Of a DNA stretch of 64,000 nt, positions 55,207-64,000 are shown one piece after another. Numbering within the stretch: position 1 is the stretch's first letter; each line of letters begins with the position of its first letter. The position numbers and the translations under genes were made by a program. The notes below the pieces were generated by a model. The model was given only the letters and a program-made list of their open reading frames with translations, was not told where the DNA came from and did no database searches. This DNA comes from Plotosus lineatus. Lineage: Eukaryota > Chordata > Actinopteri > Siluriformes > Plotosidae. The DNA lies in assembly GCA_024760905.1 (NCBI GenBank), contig CM045729.1, positions 57,327,080 to 57,391,079 on the forward strand. Direction: 5' to 3'.

Positions 55207-56550
55207 ATTCATTCATTTTCTGAACCGCATAATTCAAATTAGGGTCACAGGGAGGCTGGAACCCATCTCAGCCGACTCTGAGTGAAGGCAGAGTACACCT
55301 TGGATGGCTCTCCAGGCAGAAACACGCTGACAGCTATGCAGCCTACTCTTGTCGAAAGTCCGCAATGGTTCTTTTACCAGGGATCCCAGGTCTCCGCTAT
55401 TTTGCGGAATTCCATTATTTTTACTTGCCAAAGTGATAATTATTTTTATTCTTGTATGATCTTGCTAAAAAAAATGTGTGGACGGTTAACAGATTAGCGG
55501 TATGTGTGCCAATTGAGTTGGCTTGCTTTCGGTATGTTTTGGTCGAAGTCAGTTGTTTCCGTTGACATTTGATAACACTCTGAAGTAAAGTACCACAAGA
55601 ATGTACGCGAATTAATGAGAAAACATGTATGGCGTCTTCCTTGATGGATTTTCAGTCGATTTCAACATGTCGTGGAAGAGAGACATTCTCCATAAGAGAG
55701 ATAGCGGAACAATGATCAGGGTTAGATGCTGGGATTAAAAATTCATGGAACTAGTCGTGGCTGAAAAAAAAATAGTAAACGGATTCCGCAATCGGAATTA
55801 ATTTACAAACATAAAGATACAGGGGAAAGCAGTTTGCGGTCTGTGTGACGGGAAAGTGATCAATTATGGAGGTAAAGGTTGGTTGGCATTGAAACAGCGT
55901 TGTGATGGGAGTAAACATGCTGAAAAGAAAAAAATTGAGAAAACAAAACTACAAATTGCCTGGTGAGTTATTTTTATAAATGTATGCAATAAGTACAGTG
56001 TAAGACTGTTTACTAGTGCAGCGTAAATGTTGTGACATTTTGAATTATAGTGTTATACCATTAACATATACTAACTTGTAGCATATCAAAGGCGGGCCAT
56101 GTCTCTCACTGTCTATGGTGAGAGGCATGTAAAAGAACCATTGCTGACTTTCGTAAAGAGTAGCTGCAAAGCCGTCAGCGTGTTTCTGTCCCTTGCTAAA
56201 AGGTTGTGTCAGGAAGGGCATCCGATGTAAAAACCTATGCCAAATCAAACGTGCAAATCATTCGCTGTGGCGACCCCTGAAGAAGGGAAAAGGTGAAAGG
56301 AAATCTCATCTAACTTGTAGTAGGTATGCTCACTAGTTGAACACAAATGTTTGTTGTGATAACGTCATGTGTTAAGTGATCATTCTACAAATCATAATTA
56401 TTTCATAATTGTTACACATGAATGATGAGCCATAGGGCGTATGCTTCTTGAATTATGTGTGTTTATCTACACTGAGATAACCTTTTAGTATTTGTTACAT
56501 TATTTATGCTGTTTTGTTTAATGCAGCCGTGGGGGGTGGGGGGTACAAAC
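55207..56550. mobile_element. Second copy of the SINE-B::hAT-like composite, right-truncated
   Basis: The SINE-B tail (minus strand) at 55207-55377 is followed, at the same SINE base as in the first copy, by cagggatcccag (55378). The hAT-like interior is colinear with 45928-46850, including the ATG-led segment and the zinc-finger segment, which is frameshifted here. A SINE-A copy (56082-56309) interrupts it. The right end is lost near 56530, where sequence changes to a Tc1 fragment. Confidence 0.85.
56082..56309 (+). mobile_element. 5'-truncated SINE-A with perfect 11-bp target duplication
   Basis: It starts in mid-body (catatcaaaggcgggccatg) and runs to the RTE-like end. Exact flanks ctaacttgtag lie at 56071-56081 and 56310-56320. 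It is nested in the second hAT-like copy, so it is younger than that copy. Confidence 0.93.
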
Positions 56551-56559
56551 AAGTGTCAG

Positions 56560-56855
56560 CCCTCCGAATTGTTTGGGATGAACACACAACGTCATGTGTG
56601 GAGGAAAAATGGAACAGCTCACCAACATCAACACCTCATCGCCACTGTGAAGCATGGTGGAGGGTGCATCATGGTTTGGGGCTGTTTTGCTGCCTCAGGA
56701 CCTGGACAACTTGCAATCATTAATGGAAAAATTAATTCAAAAGTTTATCAGGATGTTTTGCAGGAAAACCTGAGGCTGTCTGTCAGACAGTTGAAGCTAA
56801 AAAGAGGATGGATGCTGCAACAAGACAATGATCCAAAACACCGAGGTACTTCAAA
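56560..56855 (+). pseudogene. Tc1-like transposase fragment
   Basis: One open frame shows ELFGMNTQRHVWRKNGTAH, HGGGCIMVWGCFAASGPGQL and WMLQQDNDPKH (second catalytic Asp). It belongs to the same family as 41793-43386 and is very similar to it. Both the N-terminal third and the Glu region are missing; no termini are seen. The frame is intact where it exists. Confidence 0.88.
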
Positions 56856-56899
56856 AGCTCCACAGTGGACGAGATAGGAGTATTTTTGATTAACACATA

Positions 56900-58195
56900 C
56901 CTACAACATCACATGGTTATCTGGGCCTTACCTCTGGATTGGCAAACCACGGTAGTAGTTCCCCTTTTTTAAAAAGGGATTGGAGGGTGTGTTCCAACTG
57001 TTGTGTAATCACACTCCTCAGTCTAACTGATAAAGTCTATTCAGGAGTATTGGAGAGGAGAATCCAACTGATGGTTGAACTGTGGATTCAAGCTATTTTT
57101 CTACTGGCCTCTTGACCAGCTCTACACACTCTACAGGATCCTGAAGAGGGCATTGGAATTTGCCCCACCTGTATACATATTTTTGTGGACTTGGAGAAGG
57201 CTTTCGACCCTGTCCCTTGGGCTACCTTGTGGAGTGTGCTCTGGAAATATGGTATAGCGGACTCACTACTACGGGCCATCCAGTCTCTGTGTTGCCAGAG
57301 CTTGGTCCATATTTGTAGCAACATGTGAAACGTATTTCCCGTCCGGATTGGTCTTCACCAAGGCTGTCCTTTGTGACTGGTTCTGTTTATAATATTTATG
57401 GATAGAATTTCTCGGTTCATCCAAGGCGCTGAGGGGTTCTGGTTTGGTGGCCATAGAATTCAATTTCTGCTTTATACAGGTGTCCTTTTTGCTTCATCGT
57501 GCTGGGACTTTCAACCATTTGTTGGAACAATTCGCAGCTGAGTGTGAAGTGGCCAGGCTGAGAATCAGCACCTACAAGTCTGAGGCCATGGTTCTCAGGA
57601 GGAAAGAAGTGGAATGCACCCTGTAGTTCTGGAATGAGGTCCTGCTCCAAGTGGAGTAGTTCAAGTATCTCAGGGTCTTGGTTGCAACTGAGGAACGGAA
57701 GGAGCAGGAAATTGTCAGGTGGATCAGTGTAGCCTCTGCTGTAAACCTGAACTTATCCTGATCTGTCGTGGTGTAGAGAGCTTTGACCAAAAGAACAAGA
57801 TTGCAAATACAAGCCACTGAAATGAGCTTCCTTCGCAGGGTGGTGGCGCTCTCCCTTCCAGATAGGGTGAGAAGTTTTGTCATCTGGAAGGAGCTTGAAA
57901 TTGAACTGCTACTTCTTCACTTTGAGAGCAGCCAGTTGAAGTGGCTCAGGCATTTGATAAGAATTCCTCTTGAACACCTCCCTGGTCTGGTGTTTTGGGC
58001 AGGTCCAACTGGAAAGAGACCCCAGGGTCGACCCAGAACACGATGGATGGACAATGTCTTTCGGTTGATTTGGAAACACCCCGGTATCTCCTAGAAGAGC
58101 AAGAGAAAATGACTGGTGAGAGGGACGTCTGGACCTCACTGCTTAGGCTGATGCCCCCACAAACTGACTCCGGAATAAGATGAAAATAAAACCTG
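56900..58195 (+). mobile_element. APE-type LINE, reverse-transcriptase 3' half, decayed
   Basis: Plus-strand pieces in several frames: the palm region tttgtggacttggagaaggc (FVDLEKAFD-like, near 57182); FAAECEVARLRISTYKSEAM (57525-57590); EMSFLRRVVALSLPDRVRSF, then QLKWLRHLIRI and PTGKRPQGRPRTRWMDNVFR (57783-58094). It ends near actccggaataagatgaaaa (58195). The same family as 43905-44300. Stops and frameshifts throughout show it is old. Confidence 0.8.
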
Positions 58196-58355
58196 GTACT
58201 TTTTAAAGTTTAAACCTACTGTTTTTAAGCCACCAAAAATATTTGTACATTTGAATTGCAGATGTTTCTTGTTGATTACTAGTATGTGTGAACTGTTTGA
58301 TTGTTTAAACATTTATTAGCTCTAAATATGAACTCTGTTAAAACCCAGTGTTTCA

Positions 58356-58600
58356 CCTATTCATTTTCAGACGCACTTAATTAGGTTCGCAGGGAAGCTG
58401 GTGTCCATCTTAGCCAACTCTTGGTGAGGTACACCCTGGACAGCTCAACATGCCATCGTGGGGCAGAAACACACTGATGGCAACCCAGTGGCCTACTCTT
58501 TACAGCTGACAGCAATGGATCTTTTACAGGCATCTTACTACAGAAAGTGAGAGACATGTTTGGCTTTTGTTAACCCAGTTAGCAGTTAGTAACATCCAGA
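58356..58600 (-). mobile_element. SINE-B, diverged
   Basis: The L2-like end, body and part of the central region are on the minus strand (cattttcagacgcacttaat ... ttaacccagttagcagtt); the tRNA head is missing. Confidence 0.78.
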
Positions 58601-58990
58601 CATAGTATCAGTTGAACAAGGAACCCAAGAGAAGTTGATGTAAAACATATTGAAAGCTGTGAAGAAAAACCTCAAAACAACAGTCATCACCAACAACCTC
58701 CACAGGACCGTGATGAGGGTATCCCAATCAACCGTTTCATGAAGACCAGATGCTATCAAATGTTTCTTGTAAATGAAAAAGGAAATATAGAGCCCATGTT
58801 TCCAAATGCAAACCACTCATCAGCAGTCAGGATCTGAAGGGTGGATTGGAATTCACAATGAAGTCCAGAGATGAGCTGCCAAAGTTGTGAAACCAAGACG
58901 AACCTTTGCCAGAGTGATGGAACGGCCAAAGTATGCAGAAAGATCGATCTGTTCTTGATCCAAAACAAATGAACTGTTCGGCCAAGTATG
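58600..58990 (+). mobile_element. Possible decayed Tc1/mariner-like fragment
   Basis: The segment gacgaacctttgccagagtg followed by atggaacggccaaagtatgc and tgatccaaaac resembles the WTDE...DLCQSDG...DPKH region of fish Tc1-type transposases at the DNA level. There is no open frame. Low confidence. Confidence 0.35.
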
Positions 58991-58999
58991 GTGAAGGTA

Positions 59000-59730
59000 T
59001 TATCATGGCTAGGTTATTAAAAGTTATCTGAAAGCAAACATTAAGTGATAGTTCCTCTATTTATTTTAGGATTATCTTTTCCTATACAATTACTCACGTA
59101 AACATCGGATGGTTGGCCACCAAAGATTGTTGAACGGAGATAAATATAAAGATCAGAAAAGAAAAGTTGAAACTTTCATTTTACATTTTCATTTCCAAAC
59201 AGAAAGCGCTAAATATGCAGAAAGCAATTGCATCCATTCCAATACTTTCAGTGAAGACTGTTTTCTTAATATGCTTATCTGGATGTCTTAAGGCTCTATG
59301 GCAGTGTCTTCCTAAAATGTATAAACATGGTTAATTACTTTAGTTTTAGCTCTTTAAAAGTAGTATAGAAGAGTCTGACTCCAGCTTGACTGGCTTCATT
59401 ATGCAACTTCGATTAATGGTTTACTTTTTCTCTGACAGCGCACCAACTCTTGTTGTGCTTGGTTGCGCTCTTTCTCTCTGATCTGCTTCTGGGTGATTGA
59501 TAAATAATACAGTATATTGGCCATTGGCAGCACTTCTGAAGCGCAATAATTTCAGCTAGATTGTAGGACATGAGAATGAGAGAATAAAGTGCCCCACTGA
59601 TAAACATCCCCGCTGCTTATTGTTTATTAGCATTCATATTTGTGGATAAAGCCTTGTGTATTGGGTAAAGCCTTTGTAATAATTTTTTACTTTTGGGGTG
59701 GAAATTATCCTCAGGTAAGAGTTATGGTAG
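59000..59730. other. No gene recognised
   Basis: AT-rich sequence without recognisable features. Confidence 0.45.
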
Positions 59731-59731
59731 G

Positions 59732-59842
59732 GCAGTGGTGGTCTGGTGGTAAGATGCTGATCGTAGGGTTGGGGGTTCAGGCCCCACTCACTACATGTTG
59801 TAGTGAACCCCCCCGAGGTGCAACGAACTGGGTTATCAAATG
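59732..59842 (+). mobile_element. SINE-A/B head fragment
   Basis: tRNA-like head (gggcagtggtggtctggtgg; gggggttcaggccccac), C-run and the first bases of the body (gaactgggttatcaaa). The copy is 3'-truncated, the opposite of most copies here. Confidence 0.85.
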
Positions 59843-60339
59843 CTGATAAGATAATACTTTATTATCCCAGAGGAAAGTTTGGTTACGTCGTATTATTACG
59901 ACGTGCGTTGCCGACGAGCAGCGCCACCTAGGTTTTTCAAAGAGTCAAGTTACAAACGGAAAAGAAGGCTCAAATCAACAACACACAAACTGCTACAAAA
60001 TAAATACATAAGAATTCTATGCTTGAAGGACCTTACACAGACCCAGTAAACAGTATAATAATAAAATAATAAAAATAAGATGATGACAATAATAATTAGA
60101 CAATAAATAAATAAACCGGTAGATAACCATAATAAATGAAATTGCACTAAATTATATTATATTGTTATTACTATATTTATATTGCATTATGTCCATTGTT
60201 TTGTTGGAAAAAACAAAATGGCTGGGGAAACAAAATGGCCGCAACTTCAAAGTTAGATGTTCTCCATTCTTAGAGCAAGGTTTAGAGATATTCTACAGTC
60301 CGTAAACCAGGTTTATTCAACGAGAATCCACCGTTCTTC

Positions 60340-60700
60340 CGCCACGGGCTTTGTTGCTAGCCGCTACGCTCCGGTCCTCTCTGAAGGCCGTGTAGCCGGC
60401 TGGTGTAGTCGCCTCATCGGGTGTACTCTCCTCGAGCCATGCTTCACAGAAACACTATGCTCTGCAGTCCTAGCATGAAGCTGGTCCATCTTGTTTTGCA
60501 GAGACTGAACATTTTCAAGCAATATGACCGAGAGTGCTAACCTTCCACTGCTAACCAAGCACCAGAGTCATCGTTCAGCCCCTCCCCGCCTGCTGCGTCT
60601 TCGCCTGGGTCTATTATTATCCGGGGTGCGGCTAGCATTGAGCTGCGGTAGCATATTAGCTCAGGATTAGCTCAGAATAGGAGATGAGTGTGCTCAGTTC
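60340..60700 (-). mobile_element. APE-type LINE N-terminal fragment
   Basis: The minus-strand piece shows SVILLENVQSLQNKMDQLHA, the start of the endonuclease domain of fish LINEs (typically ...LANVQSLKNKLDEL). The upstream part is GC-rich. It is probably the same family as 49330-50080. Confidence 0.7.
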
Positions 60701-60871
60701 GAAATGTCCAAAAGGACTGTGCTCTCATAGCTGTAGTAAGGTCGCACGGTCATAGACAAGCATAGTGCAAAAAACAAACAAACAACATACAGGACAAATT
60801 ACAACAAGCAAAGGAAACAATTTGACTCCGAGAACTCCGTGACACTGCCCTCTAGGGAGCGCTATCTTGGG

Positions 60872-61080
60872 TTGGCCTTGTCTCTTACTGTCTATGATGT
60901 GAGGCATGTAAAAGAACCATTGCTGACTTTTGTCAAGAGTAGGTTGCATAGCTGTCAGCCTGTTTCTGCCTGGCAAGCTGTCCAGGGTGTACTCTGCCCT
61001 CACCCATAATCGGCTGAGATGGGCACCATCCTCACTTTGACCCTAATTAGAATTAAGCGGTTCAGAAAATGGATGGATGA
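60872..61080 (+). mobile_element. 5'-truncated SINE-B
   Basis: It runs from the body (ggccttgtctcttactgtct) to the L2-like tail ending in (GGATGAATGAAT)n. It carries the same 12-bp deletion (ctgcctggcaagctg) as the SINE-B copies at 45761 and 55207, which marks a subfamily. An additional L2-like tail fragment follows at 61100-61198. Confidence 0.85.
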
Positions 61081-61256
61081 ATGAATGAATAAAAGTTACG
61101 GTGTAACCATCCTCTCATCCAAAGTTAGCTGAAATTGGCTTCAACTCGCCCGCAACCCTGACCAATAAGCAGTGTAGATACTGGATGGATGGATGAATGT
61201 GACAGTGATGGTGTAGGATATAAAACATAGAGGTGGAACAGAGGTAGCGGTGTGTC

Positions 61257-61567
61257 ACCCATTCATTCCTCTATTTTCTAAACTGTTTAATCCTTCTAGA
61301 GTTACAGGGAGGCAACACAGAAATCTATGTCAGCTTTGGGCAAAACTGGGTTAGATCTTGAACAGGTCACTTGTCCATTGTGGTAATTTCAAAATTAGTC
61401 TAATGTGCATGTCTTTTTGGATTTTGGGAGGAAACCAAAGTACCTGGAGGAAACTCGCACAAGCATGGGGGAGAACTATGTAGACAAACCCCCTCGCCTA
61501 GCCTGGGGCTCAAACTCAAGACTATCCTGATGTGAGGCAGACAATAACTACTTACACTGCCTGTCAC
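61257..61567 (-). mobile_element. V-SINE-like copy, degraded
   Basis: The L2-like end (cattcattcctctattttct), the ttttgggaggaaaccaaagt module, and a degenerate tRNA-like head on the minus strand. Confidence 0.7.
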
Positions 61568-61569
61568 AT

Positions 61570-62285
61570 CCAGTCTGTTTTTCTGGCAGGCATTTTTTGC
61601 TAATAGGATTTCTCAATTAAAGCTGGAGCTGGCCTATGAAGTAGATTCTGCTTGGACTTGAATATTGGGTTTCATAATCATGTTTGAATTGAACTCTAAA
61701 TACCACGAAACATTAGTTTGTAATTGACCTTTTTGCCACTAAGAGATGTTGCTTTTCACTTTGTGGTGGTTAAAGTCTGAATCTGTGCATAAAAATGTGA
61801 GCATCCTTCTTTTTTATTGATCCAGAGGGAAAATGAGCTGTTGTTGGACTGGATTTACCTATTAGAGACCATTTCTAAAACTAACATGATACAAACCAGG
61901 CTACCCTGACATTCAGAGTTTACATTTGTTTTGGTACCTTCAAGCCGCCTGATGTGCCACTTTTTGTTCTTAATGAATGAAGAGGCAGTGAGACCATGCC
62001 GAGATTTACCCTCACCAAGCAACGACATCCTTACATTTGCAGTTGCCATGGAAACCTTGGCTGGTTCCTCCACACTCTTGTTTAACAGCAAACAGCTCGC
62101 TGTATTGACACTAACAAGAATAAATCCAGATGCTTTTTTTGATGGGCTTTCTGTGGGATCAATTTGGTTGTCACTTATTTAAGCCTAAAAGATTTGCTGT
62201 TACATTTGCAAATTTTATGGTTCCAGTGAAGCGGCAAATATAGCAGCACATCTGGCCATCAGGTTCAGACTTATGGATGGTATTA
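61570..62285. other. No gene recognised
   Basis: Sequence without repeat structure or mao-like exon. The short open frames are not supported. Confidence 0.45.
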
Positions 62286-62289
62286 TACA

Positions 62290-62690
62290 GGGATTCCCCC
62301 CCACGCATCCACCGAATTCTGCCAAGTAGGACCACGCCCCCCCGACTGACGTAAACGTATGTGTATATAATATCAATAAATACATATTCCATGCTATAAA
62401 TACTTATAACAAGCATTCAAAAATAATGCATAAGATGTAAATCTTCTTTTGTTCTCGGCTTTTTAATAACATATAAATATATGCACATACAGACGTGTGC
62501 GCACACAGACATGCGTGCACACACTCGGATGCACACCTCACATAAAAATGTAAGAGTTTTGATGGGGGGGGGGTTGTTTTTTGTGGGGTTTTTTTTTTTT
62601 TTTTTGCATAATTGGCCTTGTTTTGCAGCATTTTCCTTAACTTTTTCCACTATTCCTTAATTTCCTTACTTTTTAATTCGATGAATATTT
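62290..62690 (-). mobile_element. Tigger-like end fragment, related to 28.7-30.2 kb
   Basis: It starts cagggattccccccc, followed by gaattctgccaagtaggacc and an AT-rich stretch (tatcaataaatacatattcc; aataatgcataagatgtaaa). The AT-rich stretch is shared with the palindrome arms/spacer at 30.1 kb and, inverted, with 29.1 kb. The part at 62600-62660 is the reverse complement of about 29478-29560. Confidence 0.6.
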
Positions 62691-62711
62691 AAAAAAAAAA
62701 AAAAAAAAAAC

Positions 62712-63589
62712 GCAATTCCACACACATGTATTCTGTTTTACTGAGGCGAACCTTCATTCCTCTGCTTTCCAGGGCATACCTCCACCTCTCTAGATTTTCC
62801 TGCACTTGTTCTCTGCTCTCACTACAGATCACAAGGTCATCTGCAAACATCATAGTCCATAGAGATTCTTGTCTAACCTCGTCTGTCAGCCTGTCCATCA
62901 CCATAGCAAACAAGAAGGGGCTCAGAGCTGACCCTTGATGCAGTCCAACCTCCACTTTGAACTCTTCTGTCACACCGACAGCACACCTCACCACTGTCTT
63001 ACATCTCTCATACATGTCCTGCTCTACTCTAACATACTTCTCTGCCACTCCAGACTTCCTCATGCAATACCACAGTTCCTCTCTCGGCACCCCGTCATAT
63101 GCTTTCTCCAGATCCACAAAGGCACAATGCAGCTCCCTCTGACCTGACCTTCTCTGTACTTTTCTATTAACATCCTCAAGGCAAACACTGCATCTGTGGT
63201 GCTCTTTCTTGGCATGAAATCAAACTGTTGTTCAGAAATGCTGACCTCTGCCCTTAGTCTAGCTTCCACTGTTTTTTCCCATAGCTTCATCGTATGGCTC
63301 ATCAACTTTATCCCTCTGGAGTTACCACAACTCTGCACATCTCCCTTGTTCTTAAAAATGGGCACAAGCACACTTCTCCTCCATTCCTCCAGAATCCTCT
63401 CAATCTCTAAGACCTTGTTGAATGTTCTTGGCAGAAAATCTACTGCTACCTCTCCTAGACACTTCCATACCTCCACTGGTATATCATCAGGACCAACTGC
63501 CTTTCCACTCTTGTTCCTTTTCAATGCCCTCCTCACTTCACCCTTACTAATCTTTGCTACTTCCTGGTCCTTATCAGTCACCTCTTCTA

Positions 63590-63623
<34 letters not shown>

Positions 63624-64000
63624 CTTCTCTCTCATTTTCCTCATTCATCAACTCTTCAAAGTACTCTTTCCATCTTCCCAGCACACTTCTGTCATCAGTC
63701 AACACGTTTCCCACTCTGTCCTTTATCACTCTAACTTGCTGCACGTCCTTTCCATCTCTTTCTTTGCTGTGCCAACCTGTATAAATCATTTTCTCCCTCT
63801 TTACTTTCCAACCGAGCATACAAGTCATCATATGCCCTCTGTTTGGCCTTTGACACCGCTACCTTCGCCTTACGCTGTGTCTCCCTGTACTGCTGTTTAC
63901 TCTCTTGGGTCCTCTCTATGTCCCATTTCTTCTTAGCTAACCTCTTCTTTTGTACACACTCCTGCACTTCCTCATTCCATCACCAAGTTTCCTTATCTAC
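62712..64000 (-). mobile_element. RTE-type LINE running off the right edge
   Basis: The minus-strand reverse transcriptase is in pieces: an N-terminal region (63967-63574) with KRLAKKKWDIERTQESKQQY and NVLTDDRSVLGRWKEYFEEL; SGKAVGPDDIPVEVWKCLGE (63644-63060); and YDGVPREELWYCMR with the catalytic MMFADDLVIC (63117-62689). Homopolymer runs (63592-63622 on the + strand; 62690-62711 at the truncated 3' side) and frame changes make it defective. It supplies the N-terminal half missing from the 24885-26240 copy. The 3' end beyond the FADD region is lost. Confidence 0.9.

Larger units (their letters stand above)
37474..64000 (+). other. mao: Probable mao intron 1 (runs off the window)
   Basis: No second mao exon was recognised to the right of exon 1, so the rest of the window is most simply a long first intron. 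MAO genes in mammals also have long first introns. It is almost entirely repeats and transposon remnants, listed separately. Confidence 0.6.

Noticed and set aside
37474..64000. Second exon of mao
   Set aside because: I looked for coding sequence for an SAAKLL...EARDRVGGRT-type segment with flanking AG/GT on the + strand and did not recognise one; a TBLASTN search would settle it.

Overview
This window is vertebrate, almost certainly teleost, nuclear DNA. It has widely spaced exons with GT-AG splice sites, long dinucleotide microsatellites, tRNA-derived SINEs, several LINE clades, Tc1, Tigger and hAT DNA transposons, and a Ty3/gypsy remnant. One SINE near 19.2 kb carries a 3' end of the type I associate with otophysan fish, so a catfish-like or related fish is possible; that is inference. 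Nothing in the window looks bacterial or phage-like.

Two host genes are supported, both on the + strand. The first is ndp (norrin). Coding exon 2 is at 10664-10855, preceded by a good acceptor at 10465-10466 and about 197 nt of 5' UTR. The last exon is 20895-21119. Together they encode 138 residues with all 11 cystine-knot cysteines. A non-coding first exon may end at the GTAAGC donor at 6251. The second gene is mao (monoamine oxidase). Only exon 1 is visible (start codon 37425, donor 37474); it encodes the FAD-binding GxGxxG loop. The order and strand (ndp, then mao) match the mammalian NDP-MAOB arrangement, so this is a conserved syntenic block. The rest of mao lies in later exons that I could not find, probably beyond the window.

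Much of the remaining sequence is transposon-derived and heavily nested. Main items: a hAT MITE with an exact 8-bp target duplication (2.45 kb); an internally deleted RTE-type retrotransposon with 17-bp duplications (15.6 kb); an unassigned terminal-inverted-repeat element in ndp intron 2 (17.15-19.17 kb); a Tigger-like element carrying a 5'-truncated RTE LINE with 19-bp duplications (24.7-27.15 kb), followed by a broken Tigger transposase (27.2-28.75 kb); a 234-bp-arm palindrome (29.9-30.4 kb); a near full-length R4/Dong-like LINE lying between two (ATT)n tracts (32.9-37.1 kb); a complete but dead Tc1 element (41.8-43.4 kb); a gypsy/chromovirus integrase remnant (45.3-48.0 kb); a hAT-like element found twice at the same site of the same SINE (45.9 and 55.4 kb); a Tigger-type MITE (50.9-51.7 kb); and an RTE LINE running off the right edge (62.7-64.0 kb).

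The most informative repeat signal is a tRNA-headed SINE family. It shares one head and body but carries two alternative LINE-derived 3' ends: RTE-like (called SINE-A here) and L2-like (SINE-B). At least one copy is a junction between the two, and several copies are truncated at the same internal C-run. I saw no CRISPR array, operon or prokaryotic defence system.
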